The notes below the pieces were generated by a model. It searched no databases, was not told the origin of the DNA, and was given only the letters and a program-made list of their open reading frames with translations. A DNA stretch of 64,000 nt from Trichoplax adhaerens (taxonomy: Eukaryota > Placozoa > Uniplacotomia > Trichoplacea > Trichoplacidae): NCBI RefSeq assembly GCF_000150275.1, contig NW_002060943.1:11036878-11100877 (forward strand), written 5' to 3'. Positions 45,289 through 58,300 of the stretch are shown in pieces. Numbering within the stretch: the stretch's first letter is position 1; every line of letters begins with the position of its first letter. The position numbers and the translations under genes are program-made.

Positions 45289-48200
45289 CTAGCATTTCTA
45301 CTCGGATTTGTTCAACTTCAAAGCCAAGTACCAGATCCACCAGGTCAGTATTGGAATTTGCAATCGATAGCTATAAGGTATAATTTAATCCATTCGTCCA
45401 TTTAGTGCGTAATATTTCTAGACATGGATCATGATCGCTGTCTGTCTACACTTTGTCTTTATATTGCGCTGTTGCTTTATGCCATGATAGAATCTACTAT
45501 TAGGATAGGCTGTTGGAACTTTGATTAATTAGTATGCTCTTTTAAATTACAGTATATTCACATTTTAAACACCTACGTTCTTATCTCCCATTTTCTTATT
45601 AGTCATTCGTTATATTCGGGGAAAGAATATTTTATATTGGGAGAACTTAACATTGCATTGTGCCGTATCTGGCGCTAAACCTCTCACAGTCCAATGGATG
45701 AAAGATGATCATGTTATTCCTTCAAAAGGACCTGTTCACTTAGATCAACATACAACCAATTGTCTGGATGATATCAATTGCACCATTGCAACCCTACGTG
45801 TTGATTCTCTAAGTTCCAAAGAAGTAGGAGACTATATTTGTGCTAGTACCAATAAAGACAATAATGCCTCTGCTCGAATTTACGTCAAAAGTAAGTCTAG
45901 AATAGAGGAATAGACAAGTATACTGAACACGTAGAACGCTGGTTATAAGATCTTTCGACATTTACTTTAGAACAAAGGATTTTTAATGGAGTCTCACAAG
46001 TATCAAGTTCTGTATTGGTAGAAAAAGCATCGCTGATTCATATGCAAGCTATCGTAAGCCTCTATAGCATATTGAGCATAAAAAAATGCTATAAGACGAG
46101 CAAATCATTCTTATTGAAAGATAATCAATTGTATCCATTTTAACTTCTTTTATAGAATTATTTAACCGTCGTTCTATTTCATTAGGTTCGCGACTTATGT
46201 TCTAGAAAAACTCATTTTCTATTTTGTAAATTAGATAATTATCAGATTATACCAACGTAAGTATGTTCAATAAATGTATTAGATATACTCGTAAGTAGAA
46301 TTATCGTCCACGTTCCTACACTTTTAAGCCATCGTAGTTACAAAAATACTATATAGAAAGCAGATTTACTTTATCTGTGGTGCTTATTCAGGTAGTTAAC
46401 TATTCTATTACTTAAAAAATAAACTGTATATGATGCATATATATAACATAGGTTACATACATATCTCTGGTTGTTAGATAGAATCTTTTGATACCTTACT
46501 TAGCTATTAGAAAAACCAGCAGAATGAAATAGTATTTGAGGATTAATCTACCTCATTAAGTTGAGTCCTATTACATTGCACCAGCACTATTAATAACTTT
46601 TACTAAATGAAAGTCAGCACTATAAGGTAACGCCAAATGCATTCATTAATAATATTATATGCGTTAATTATACTATTTTTCATAGTGAGACAGTCATCAT
46701 AAACTTTATTGCTTTAACGCCATTTGAAGTACGAAAGGAAGATTTAACCAGAAGGGACAGAACTACGCAAATTAATGGCATTTATGTCAATATTGATAGC
46801 ATAGGATATCAAGAGATTTACGGTAAGTTATTGATCGCCCTCCTTGGATATGCAGTATACTACTATAAATGGGTATAAAATTTCTATCCTATCCGATACA
46901 ATAATATTTTATGGAATCTAACATTTGAAAATAAATACTTGATAGATTTATATGAAGCAGAAAAAAATATTTCCATCTTTGACTTCTGGAATGCGATATA
47001 TGTCCCCGTGCAAAATTTTGAAGTAGCTCAGGGTTTCACTGTTAATCTTCGCTGCCAAACACAGCCAGTACGCCATGGCAAATTGACGTGGTGGAGAGGA
47101 GATACACAATTGCATAATGTGCCTAATAAAATCGATATTTTCCATGGAGAAAATCATACCGTTTTGACTATTCATCAATTTGAGGAAATAGATGACGAAA
47201 TTTACACATGTGCTATTAAATCGATGAACAGAGTAGATAAAATTCAAGTTAAAGTAAATTATAATCCTGAAATTAGGCGTCCCATTGTTCAGTCTTACCC
47301 TGCAACCGTTTTTGAAGGTGAAACTGCTACTGTCCGCTGTGATGTTAATAACAACGTTCCAGGTGTTACTAAAGTTTTATTGCCAGTCCAGTTTAGCTGG
47401 TTTATTAATGGAGAGGAAATTTTTAACAGTATGTATGAGATGAGCTATATTATACAAGTATCATTTTGAGTTTTAGCTCTTTTAATCAAACTAGTCTATA
47501 ACAAATAATAAACATATCAAACAATTCAAAAATGCATTTTTTATTATACTGTAAATTAATAGAGTATTGCATTCATCATTATTCGATATATATGTTTCGT
47601 CAATTTTGTTCGATTTCTACTGACTCATATTACCGAACATTTAAAATATAGGCCGTCAATATATTATAAAATATGAAAAATTGTCATCAGAATTAAGTAT
47701 AATAGCGATCCAATTTTCTGCCCAGCCTGTAAACATAACATGTGAAGCGAGCAATAAAATTGGAGGTTCATCAATTAAAACTAAGATAACCACCTTAAGT
47801 AAAGGTATTGCTGATTGCTATGATATAGTTTGACAATGCAAAAGCTACTAGCTTTATATAGCAAAACATCACTGTGACCAGATGTCTCGGTTAATCATTT
47901 GTGTTATAAGCTGTCAAAGAAGTATGCCAACCGTTAGAGGAAGATAGAGTAATTTGGCCTCTGACCAGGGTAGGGGAAAAGGCTTCCTCAAATTGTCCTC
48001 CAGGAGCTGCTGGTAATAGTTACTGAGATATACGAGTACTTAAACTAGTATGGTTTAACATCCACGTTGTCATTGTAAACTAATAAATCATCAGGCATAA
48101 TATCGGTTAAAATATATTGCGCTATTGTAATATCCAAAAGTCATTCTTAATATCAATCACTATAATGGCTAATGATAAAATCTGTAGGCGTTGCTGTCCG

Positions 48201-51200
48201 TGAATGCATTAAACGGTCGGATGGAGAGATTCTATTTGGTGATGCAGATTTTACCGATTGTGTATCAGCCGAGTTCGCGCAACTGCTATCCCAGGTATAT
48301 GTCCAAGAATATTATAATTATGCTTGTAGTACTTTATAATTTACACAAATTAGTTACTGTTGCTATTCGAAAGTATTGTAGAATGTCCTTACTTTTATCT
48401 ATTATAAATGATCTTGAAATTTGTGTAATTGTATTGAACAAGTAAACTTGATTACAGACGGATAAGAATTTGACCGTAGAGGCTGCTGCTGGAGCCGTTA
48501 GAAAACTTGTCAATATTACTGAGTCTTCGAATTCTATGTTGGGTGGCGATCTAATCGCGACCAATTCAATAATGAAAAAGATTGCTGACTCTGGAAACAA
48601 TAAAAATGATATTCCTTTAGAAGAGAGCGATGTGAGTTCTTAAAGTTTATGATTGAGTGGCACTTTTAAATTACATTACCTTAGGCAAATATTCAAAGTT
48701 CTTTCAATTGATAAAGACCCTTACTTTATTACATTTATTTGGTTGATGATAGAACATGGTTAAAGTTGCAAATAATGTTTTGAACCTCAAGAACTCGATT
48801 GCTTGGCAAAACGTTCAGAAGGTAATCTCCATCTAGATTTTAATTACAGTATGATTAAATGATTAATTCAAGATTATTAAAATTTTTCTGATGAAACTCT
48901 TAGAAGATGGGTTTATAATCAGGATAACGATCCATTTAAGCCAGTATTTGTATAGGTTTTAAGAAGTTATATTAATCGTACAAGTTTATAGCTCATTTCA
49001 ATGAGCTGTAAGAGAGTGTAATAGCCAACATTTCGTGAAAATTCCGAGTAGAATTTGTACTAATACAAATCATAAAATGTTGCTGTTACCTTGAAGTCAT
49101 TTGCGTGTTACAAAATATCAAATGTTACTCTATCTTATCGAGGCGGATAATTATTTGCGGACTAAAAATCGCGCAGCACAACCGTTTCAACTAATTTAAA
49201 ATAATTTGTTTAGATTATCATTCACTTTTATTCTATTACATAAGTAGAAGATTGTATCATTTAATGAAGGTTTTATATTTTCTATTACGTTATGATTTGG
49301 CAATTAGAAACAAGTAGGTTCGATGACGGTGACTGAAAATTTAGAAAAATTTGGATTCAATATCAATATAACTGTCAATAAAAATGTAACTATCGATACA
49401 GAAAACATAGGTAAGGGCTTTCTTTCCGGAAAATGAGCTTGTTATTCTAATAAGATATTTATTTGTATGTGAATAACTGCTACACATAAGATAATATCTA
49501 CTGCTGAATACAAGCACATATCATTCACATTTTAATTTCTGTGATCAATACAGTTTTCAATGTCATGCTAACGATGAAATCGTATCTCAATAGTAGATTC
49601 TTGCTACATTTTTTATCAGTCTTTCAGGTTCAGTCGATTCCGGGAGGAGAAAATTCCACTGTAACTTTTACTAATCCTTCTAAGGATGATAGTACTCAAA
49701 TGGCAAGCATCAAATTACCACGGGAGCTATTCCTAAATAATAGTAAATATCTCACTACTGCTACTATGTAATGAAAGTCGTATACGTGATAGTGTGTTTT
49801 ATTCCGTAATTGAAAATAATGAATTATAAATTTTCATCACTGTAGTACATAAGTTATTATTAGAAGTACCCAATTAGTAATATTTGGTATTTGACTTATT
49901 TCATTTAGGTGATAGAAAATCCGTCACAGTTGTTAACGCAGCTTATAAATCACTAAATAGGCTTCTGCCAAACAGTGTAGCTTGCGATGATAGGTATATT
50001 ATGTTTATGTGTAAGATCGCTTTATCTAATATCTTCAAAACAAATTAGATAAAAAATTATTCATATATAAACAATCAGTGATCTGGGATTCTTTATTATA
50101 AATTTGACCTGTAGCCAAAACTTAGGGAACGTAAAAACGTGCGTTAACTCTATGATCATTTCAAGTACCACTGATGCACCTCAACACGACAATTTTGCTG
50201 AACCTGTGGAAATTACTTTGTCTCACAATACAGTAAATAGCTCGTGATGGTTTCAGACAGTTTTTATAGATGAAACTGTTTCAAAATACAGCGTGCCGCC
50301 TAATTTGCTACTACATTTTATTTCAACATCTAGCTTTATACTAAAGATCGTTTCGAGAAAGTGGATTGTGTATTCTGGGATAAGAATTTGAAGTAAATAT
50401 CGAACCCTAATCTCTATATTCTAATTAAAAATCTTTGCTTGTGATATCGTATCAATTTCAATATTTCTGTACTATTTAGAATATAGAAGCAGAATATGTA
50501 TACATAAAATACGGGTTATGAATTCTGACATTGCTATAGTATAGCCAGTATAGTTTATTAAAATTAACCAATATAATTTAATAGTTCATCTAGATCTGGT
50601 GATTGGTCAACTGAAGGATGTGAAACTGCTTATTTCAACGACACCGTCACCATTTGTAAATGTTACCACTTGACGAATTTTGCAATATTAATGAGTCTTT
50701 CACCTGAAAAGGTCGTATAAATCATTAGAGACAACTTGAGTGACTTTAAATGTTCTTATATTGGATCCTTAAATCACTAATCTTAGTAAATTTACTACAT
50801 AGGTACCAGAAACCATTGCAAGGGCTCTTACTATTATTACTACTGTTGGTTGTTCCTTATCAATTACCGCATTAACAATCACAATTATTGTTTTTATATA
50901 TACATGGCGGTAAAGAGTCTTATTTTAATTTTGACGATTTTATTCTACATCCACATCTACATTAATGTACATAGTAAGTGATTTAATAGTAACCATCCTT
51001 ATAATACAATATAGATACCTTAAAAGAGTCCAAGCTGTATTCCATCTTAATCTATCTTTAACATTGCTACTGGCAAATTTACTTCTGTTAACTGGGTTGG
51101 ATAAGGTTAACAGTACGGTAAGATGTTATAAAAAAATGTCAATTATCTGAGTTGCAGCTAGATTAAACCCAGTTTTTTTATATTAACGGAAAAATTGACC

Positions 51201-54200
51201 AATAATGATCTTCGCTAGATATAGGCTATTTACATTAACTTTAAGCTTAAGTTAGATCACACAACTGTGATATTTCTTATTATTTTAAACTCTTACCATC
51301 AATTATTGTTATACGCGCATTATTAGAATTTCTGCATTGCTGTAGCATTTACGCTACATTTCCTGTTTCTATCGGCGTTCATGTGGATGTTGATGGAAGC
51401 TGCCAATATCTACTTTATGGTCAACGACGTTTTTAGTAACCGAATGACTAAATTACGCTACTACATCGCACTTTCCTACGGTGAGCTAAGCTACAAATCT
51501 GAGTGTTATGATAGCAACTCGATAAAATTGCTTTAATTGAGGCAGACAGCAACATAGAGACGTCGTTAATTTGCAATTTTACTACAAGGTTTATTTATAT
51601 TGATAAGTTTTTTTAACAACTATACTCAGCTTCCGTTAATTATTTTGATATTCTAAATTAATAAAAAAACTATGTATCAATACTTTTGCTAGGACTTCCG
51701 CTGCTAACGGCCACTATTGTTATTGCTGCTATTGGTTCAACATTGGGTCTAAAATACTATACAAACAAATATGCGTAAGTAAAGAGATTATCTCAATCAT
51801 CATAATCATTTTATACTATTTCTGTAATGCGACAGCCATTTTAAGTCGCAAACTGATAATAATTCATGCTTAATCTAAATGAACCTTGAAAAGAAACTAG
51901 AATTTTAATCCATATATGAATATAATACTTTAATGGACTTTGAAATCGATATTTGATGGTGAAGTATACCACCCAGTACCGTATCCATTCAGTTATATAT
52001 TATCTGAAATACATTTACAGCTAATAATTAAATCTTATAATCTCTATATACAAGTTAATATTCGTATAAAAGGCAGCCAATCTACCGCATAGACTTCATA
52101 AATATAATAATTGACATCTAGTAAGAGATTATATATTATAAGTTGTAACCTTATCGTAATTTTTTATTTCCGAGACATTTAAGTGTATAAGTAACGTTTA
52201 TGAGTGTAAGTGCAGGGTGCTGAGTTACAGAATCGGCAATTAAAGTTTCATTGATCGTTTTCAGGTGTTGGTTATCGGTGAATCCTCCAATAATAGTAGC
52301 ATTTATTGGACCAGCTGTTACTATCATTCTAGTAATTTCTTATCTATTCCTGTCTTCATTTCTATAATGTTATACTTTTTCTTACATACTTTATTTATTC
52401 GGTTATAAACATATTAATTACTTGCAGCTAAATACCATAGTATTGATTATGACAGTCAAAGCTGCTTTATCAACAAAGAAAATTCAGTCATCAAAGCAGA
52501 AATATGTTAAGGCAAGGTACGTCGTATGCTATAAGAGTAAAAACAGAATTTAGTACAATAAGTAAAGCTATATCCGTCTTATTATCTTCGATAACTGCTG
52601 ATGATTATTGTAAAACAATACTATTATCGCAATATACTTTCTGCTATCGTACTATTCTAATGCTATGATAATCCCACTATAATTTGACTGCAACAAATGA
52701 AAGAGCCTATAGTATTAAACCACCTCAAAAGAATACGTCCAGTGAAATATTAAACTATAAATAAACATCTAATATTTACTTTTTTCTCGGCCCATTTTTT
52801 ATGTGTTGCAGGACTGCAATTAAGGGTGTGTTAGTGTTGACACCGTTACTAGGAATTACATGGATTATAGGTCTGTTCTCCTTCAATAATGATTTGATCG
52901 TCTTTCAATTCTTGTTTGCAATTGCAAACTCACTACAGGTAATTAGCAATGTTCATACTTCTACTGAGAGATAGCATCTTTCATTATCGAATTGAAATCA
53001 TCACAATGCTATAGATTTTATTTAATTAAGTATTTAATATCATCTTAATATCAACCTGTATGATTGACTCCGAAATTTCTTTTCAGGGCTTTTTGATCTT
53101 CATTCTGTACTGTTTCAGAAACCCTCAGGTAAAAATGTCATCGTATATTCTTTCTTCCTAAACTTAAGCTTTTGCATATATATTTCTCGTTTCTGAACGT
53201 AAATCATTTTATAATTACTTTGCGTACTGTAACAACCAATATAGATAGTATCAGGAATATTTAATCATTACTTTATAATAATTTATATCATAAATTTCAT
53301 TGCAATCGGCTATCAAAATTCAAATGATAGCTAAGACGAATAAATGCATACAAAGCCATAGAGCTTAACACAGCACTATACCAGGCATGATATAAATATA
53401 TTCGACCCTTCCATTTTTGTTAAAACCTGATGTGTATCTGTAAACGAATATATATAACTCTTAACATAATGCAACGTTACGATCATAATTTACACAGATG
53501 CTCGTACACCTTCGTTTAAGATCGAGCTTGTGATTAGACATACTAATATAGGTAGTAGGTCGTATTAGTCAAAATTGGTATGGCATGCATTTATCTGCAG
53601 TATAGTATAATTACAATATTCGATTATGATCATACTGCATATAGTTATCGAAGACTATAAAATACATTAAAATATCTACGACAATATTTTCATATAATAA
53701 ATCACAAAAGGGGTTACTATTGTGCGTAATTAATTAATTACTTCGACTTAAAAGTTCTTATTTATTCGGGTTTAAATCGTTCATATATTACCTCTATATA
53801 TTAATCCTCGTAACTGAATACGAGCTGTTAATTTTTGATATATACGGGTATGACGATATTCTCACCATTGTATTGCTAAATCAATGAGACAAAAATCAGT
53901 ACCTGTTTACAAATTACATTTCATCTGCTTAAGATAGATCATCAAAAATTTTGTATATAACACGCGTATATAGTACAGTATTTGTAATCATCTTTAACAT
54001 AAACTCTTGCTGCCCATTAAGGTTATGTGAAATGATCATGGTACGATTGGTGCATAGCCCACTCGGATTTATTTACGTGTTTAATAAAAATTACGAGTCT
54101 ATTTTAGTAATCTTCTTTTATGATTATCACTTTACCATACGAGCTCTACTGTACATTGCCATTAATAATATACCGTCATTGAGAGGTATTCTATGATAAC

Positions 54201-54629
54201 GTACTCGTTTTGTAACTCAGGAACGGTATTTCATGCTACTTTATAAATTAAATTACTAAGAATTTATTGGCAAATTCATCACGTTTTCTACGGTTTCGAT
54301 ATTAAAAGTAATAATGTTTGCCCTAGATGGATGCAATATTCGATAACTGGTTTCGATTCACCTCTTGTATATAAGTATATAGATAACATAAAATTAATAC
54401 ATTCTTTTCACGTAGGTAAGAACTGCCTTCACAAAAAATCGAAAAAATGCCTTCATATCTTGGGTTTTTAATTCCGCAACAAGGTCAGTATTATAGCTTG
54501 TACTATTTTGTACTGTACACGATAAGTGCAATATGGCTTTGACGAATGCATATTTATGGTAGTTTCTATCGTTCTTCTTTTAGGAAATCTGAAAGGAGTA
54601 CTTCTCGTAAAAATATGAGCTCTGTCTAA
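45289..54629 (+). CDS. Adhesion G-protein-coupled receptor with Ig domains, HRM, GAIN/GPS and 7TM
   Basis: Exons: 45289-45343, 45603-45890, 46694-46822, 46946-47428, 47652-47798, 47920-48012, 48188-48294, 48458-48631, 48753-48821, 49308-49410, 49620-49767, 49916-49993, 50115-50232, 50358-50392, 50594-50711, 50803-50909, 51015-51117, 51327-51480, 51693-51774, 52265-52331, 52428-52516, 52812-52938, 53087-53128, 54416-54483, 54584-54629; about 1009 residues. Order: signal-peptide core ([10 protein letters not shown]; its ATG exon is not found), an Ig domain (LHCAVSG to GDYICAS), an unassigned exon, two more Ig-like domains (NLRCQTQ to EIYTCAI; TVRCDVN to NITCEAS), a hormone-receptor motif ([20 protein letters not shown]), GAIN, and GPS ([18 protein letters not shown] then [13 protein letters not shown]). 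Cleavage is expected between Leu and Thr, leaving a TNFAILM tethered agonist. Seven hydrophobic segments follow, with family B2 [11 protein letters not shown] in TM6 and NPQVR after TM7. The tail is short. It should sense adhesion or matrix contact. The Ig content recalls ADGRF5, but I do not claim orthology. Confidence 0.92.
50358..50711 (+). other. GPS autoproteolysis site of the GAIN domain (exons 50358-50392 and 50594-50711)
   Basis: The four GPS cysteines and two tryptophans are in order: C-VF-W, then W-STEG-C, then C-K-C, followed by HLT. In this family the GAIN fold cuts itself between Leu and Thr of HLT, and the new N-terminus acts as the tethered agonist. All residues needed are present, so cleavage is likely. 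Confidence 0.85.
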
Positions 54630-55332
54630 GCGAGTAGAAAATAAAATTCACCCATTGGAAATCAATGACTATACTAAAATATTTTTAGCCTGTTTATGAA
54701 TGATGCAAAAGAAATAACTCAAATAACGAATTCTTTTATCTTATTCTTATACTAAATTCTTCAAAGTTAAACGATATAGCATAATGCAGTATTATGTAAA
54801 TCTATAAATATGAAGGTATTCCTCTTTGGCGTCCGCGTTTGCAATTGTTAACGTTTAGTTAACATGCAATAATTGAATAAACATCGTACGAAGTTACAAA
54901 TGCTACATTCTAATTGCTCAGTACATTTTAATAGCTGCAACTAAGAATCTCTTAAACTAAAAAACAGTATTAATTAGATCATCAAACTAAAATAGTACTC
55001 TTTTATCATTGAGTTTTACAGTAGTTTCATTTTTTCACTATCGATGCACCTTTATGAAGAATCTATTAACAGCATCTTTCAAATTCCCTTAGTAAGTATG
55101 CAAAGGTGCAAATACACCAAATTTAACATCAAAAACTGCAATTTATTGAAGATTTAGAGTTTGTATTGCAATATAGCAATGTATGAGAATAGCTGCGTAA
55201 ATTTAAATATGAACATTATGAATATTAATACGTAATTAATCATGTATTAAATAAGAAAATGTTTCTATTGAAGTTTCATTAGCTTGCATTTACGCGTGCA
55301 ATATATTCATATGTTAGTAAATTTGAACACCT
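54630..55332. other. Tail-to-tail spacer between adhesion GPCR and COG4
   Basis: The two stop codons face each other across about 700 bases that hold only 3' UTRs and termination signals. TTTATT at 55142-55147 reads AATAAA on the minus strand and could end COG4 transcripts. No other feature was seen. Confidence 0.5.
54640..54645 (+). terminator. AATAAA polyadenylation signal for the adhesion GPCR
   Basis: AATAAA lies 10 bases after the stop codon, implying a very short 3' UTR. A second AATAAA at 54876-54881 is an alternative. Confidence 0.45.
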
Positions 55333-58300
55333 TTATAATTTTATACGATTTATATCTTCCCTTCTGAAATCGACTCTAAAAAAAGGAAAAAACATAAATA
55401 ATTATACGCACAAATGATACATCAGTGAACTATTTACATATAATGGAGTCTACCAATGAACGAAATAAGGATTCGTTTCTATTACCGTAACATTAAGCTG
55501 TTGCGAACATCTGCAGGTGTTAATCGCCATGCAAGTGGACCAGCATTAACGCCCCAATAGTCTAAGATTTCATTCACCTGTTTAGAAAAACATTTACTAA
55601 ATGAGTTCCAGTACTATCGAAACTCGCCTAATCGCAGCGTAGAATTAGGCGTAATCGAACACTTTTAATATTGCTTAATTTGGCAACAAATTAAGATGTC
55701 AATCTTACATTTTCTAAATTCAAGATAATAGCTATTTGCGATAGGCGAGCAAATTTGTCTCTTATAGTCCACTGAGTAACAGAAGTTAAAAACGACACTA
55801 GAGCACGGAGTTCTTTATCGAATTGCAGTCCACCAAGCTAATTATAGCGTAAATATGAAAATCAATGATCGTATATCTATAAACATAACTACAGTATTAC
55901 TGTAATAACCTATGTTGAAGGAGCATAAATAATTATTATAAAATTTTTGATACTAATGGATTCTCTAGCATCTAACCCTGTTGAATGTAGATCTGAAAAT
56001 AGCATTCTCTAATTCAGTGGTGATTTCATTTGTTAGTAAACTGATCAAAAGATCAAAATTTGCTGTCGATAAATGTTCCTATCAAGATTTTATTAATAAA
56101 CGTATTGTAATAATTGAGTACACGTTTCGAATGATTAACTAATCTTGTCATATCTAAGGCATAGCACTTCTCACCTTATAATTTTGTATGTCTTGCGATA
56201 TGCAAGAGATTAGATTTTGTACAAAAGGATCATTTAATTCATAATTATTAAATGTCTCCTAAGAAATTTTTATAGAAAGATATTAGTTACCATCATAATT
56301 AATCACATTTTTTGAAAAGTCAAACTTTAATTTTATTATCTATTAAATTGAACAAACCTCAGTAATATCGTGACTGGCAGACGTGAAACCATCGATATGT
56401 ACTTTAATTTTTGGCATTATTACCGATACACACAGTTGAGTACTTCCATTCTGTTATAATACAAATGTGAAGAAATGAAATGACTTTCAGAAACGGTGAC
56501 CTTCAACTGTAATAGCAATTTAGCTACATAATAAGATCTTATTCAAGATTGTAATAAAGCTTACATTTACGATAGCCTTGAACACATCACTTGTGTCACG
56601 TAAATCGTTTAAACAACTCTAAAAACGGGCAAATTACAAATTATTTCAAATTTCTGGTCTACAGTCATCCACATCACACAACTGCAGTAATGATATTAAC
56701 GCCTGAAAAATTGCATACCTGTATTTTATGTCGAGAATTATCATCCAATTTATCAAGAAAGGTACGGAAATCAACCTTCAGCAATAAGAACAATAAAATT
56801 AATTAATAATGTACTACAAAGATATTGCGTTAGCATTTTCATCGTATTCTTAACCTCTAAATCTTTACATAATTTAATGACATTTTCAGATGTGACTTCA
56901 GCATCATTCAACGTAACCTAAATTTATGTCATTGAAGTAGATTTCCATCAAATTAACCATCCTAAATTGGAATTTGCTAATTCAAAAATTTACCAGATAT
57001 GAGTTTTTAACTTTAATAGTTTCAGTCAACGCAGGTTGAAGTTTTCCTTGCAACATTCCTGTTAAATCTATGCTACTGTATTATCAGAAGCAATATAGAA
57101 TGCTATACATTACCCAAAGATACAAAAATTTGATCAATAATCTAAAATATTTTGCAGCTAACCTTCCAGCTATGAAACTAGATTTTATTTTTCCACTTAA
57201 GATGCCATTAAAAAAATTCGTTAACAAAGTTCTAATGTACGGAATCAAGCAGAATTACGAAGCAATAAATATTATGATCGTAAAATCCTTCTACCAATAA
57301 GATCTCTTATATATCTAGATTCGCTCACGCGGCATTATTTAACATTGCACCAATGCCATCGGTACTAGCTGTGGATAATGATCTCCTGAAAAGACCAAAA
57401 AATTTATTGCTGAAATGATTATTTTTGCTTAATGAATAGTTATTGTACGAATACAAAGATAGTAGCAGGATTACCGTATAGATTTCTTTATAATGAAGAA
57501 AATATCATCTACATAATTAGATGTAACCGGGCCAGTGATATTATCGTAAGATTGAGAAAGTCCTACGGCCTATTTTGATATCATACATATAATAAATATA
57601 ATCTAAAGTACGACAGCATTTTATATAAACAGCTATTATATGAAAACCTTAGTAGTAATCTCCTGCATATAAAAATTTTCTAACGCAATATAATTTCCAA
57701 TTAGATCCTAATTGTTGAGCATAAAGTTACTTCCAATAAGATATAAATCAGAATGGCATTAAATTGCACAAAATTATCAGACTAAAGAATGATAGCCTGA
57801 ATTTTTAACCATAACAGTCTTTATTTCATACCTTCGTTCATTACTAGTGATATCTCCGCAATTATAAATTACTTTACCTGCATTTTATGACTTAGTTCAC
57901 AATCACGAATTATTAATGATATATCAGCTTCTAAAAAATAAATCCAATCTTCAATGAACTGCACTATTAAATCGAATCTTTCATCCTAGTTTATTAAAGG
58001 AGTACCTCTAGATTCAACACCATCCAGTTCCGCTGCGCTCTAATTACGTAATATAGTAACAAAAATTGCTATATTAAGCGAATGACATTTACCAACAATG
58101 TTAAACTATTAACAAAGCACCTGTAAATATTTTCGTATGAATGAAAAATATAGTTCACTTCTTTGGCTCATAGCAGCGACTTCGTTTAATACCACATCAA
58201 ATTCCCTCACATCAAATCTAAGTTAAAGAATTTGTAGCTCATAAGAATAATCATTTGATTCACTTGAATACAACCCTGCCACGATACTTTCACAATGAAA

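Noticed and set aside
45973-46056. Candidate GPCR exon reading [20 protein letters not shown]
   Set aside because: It has an acceptor and donor, but including it breaks phase with the next exon at 46694, while direct joining of 45890 to 46694 keeps frame.
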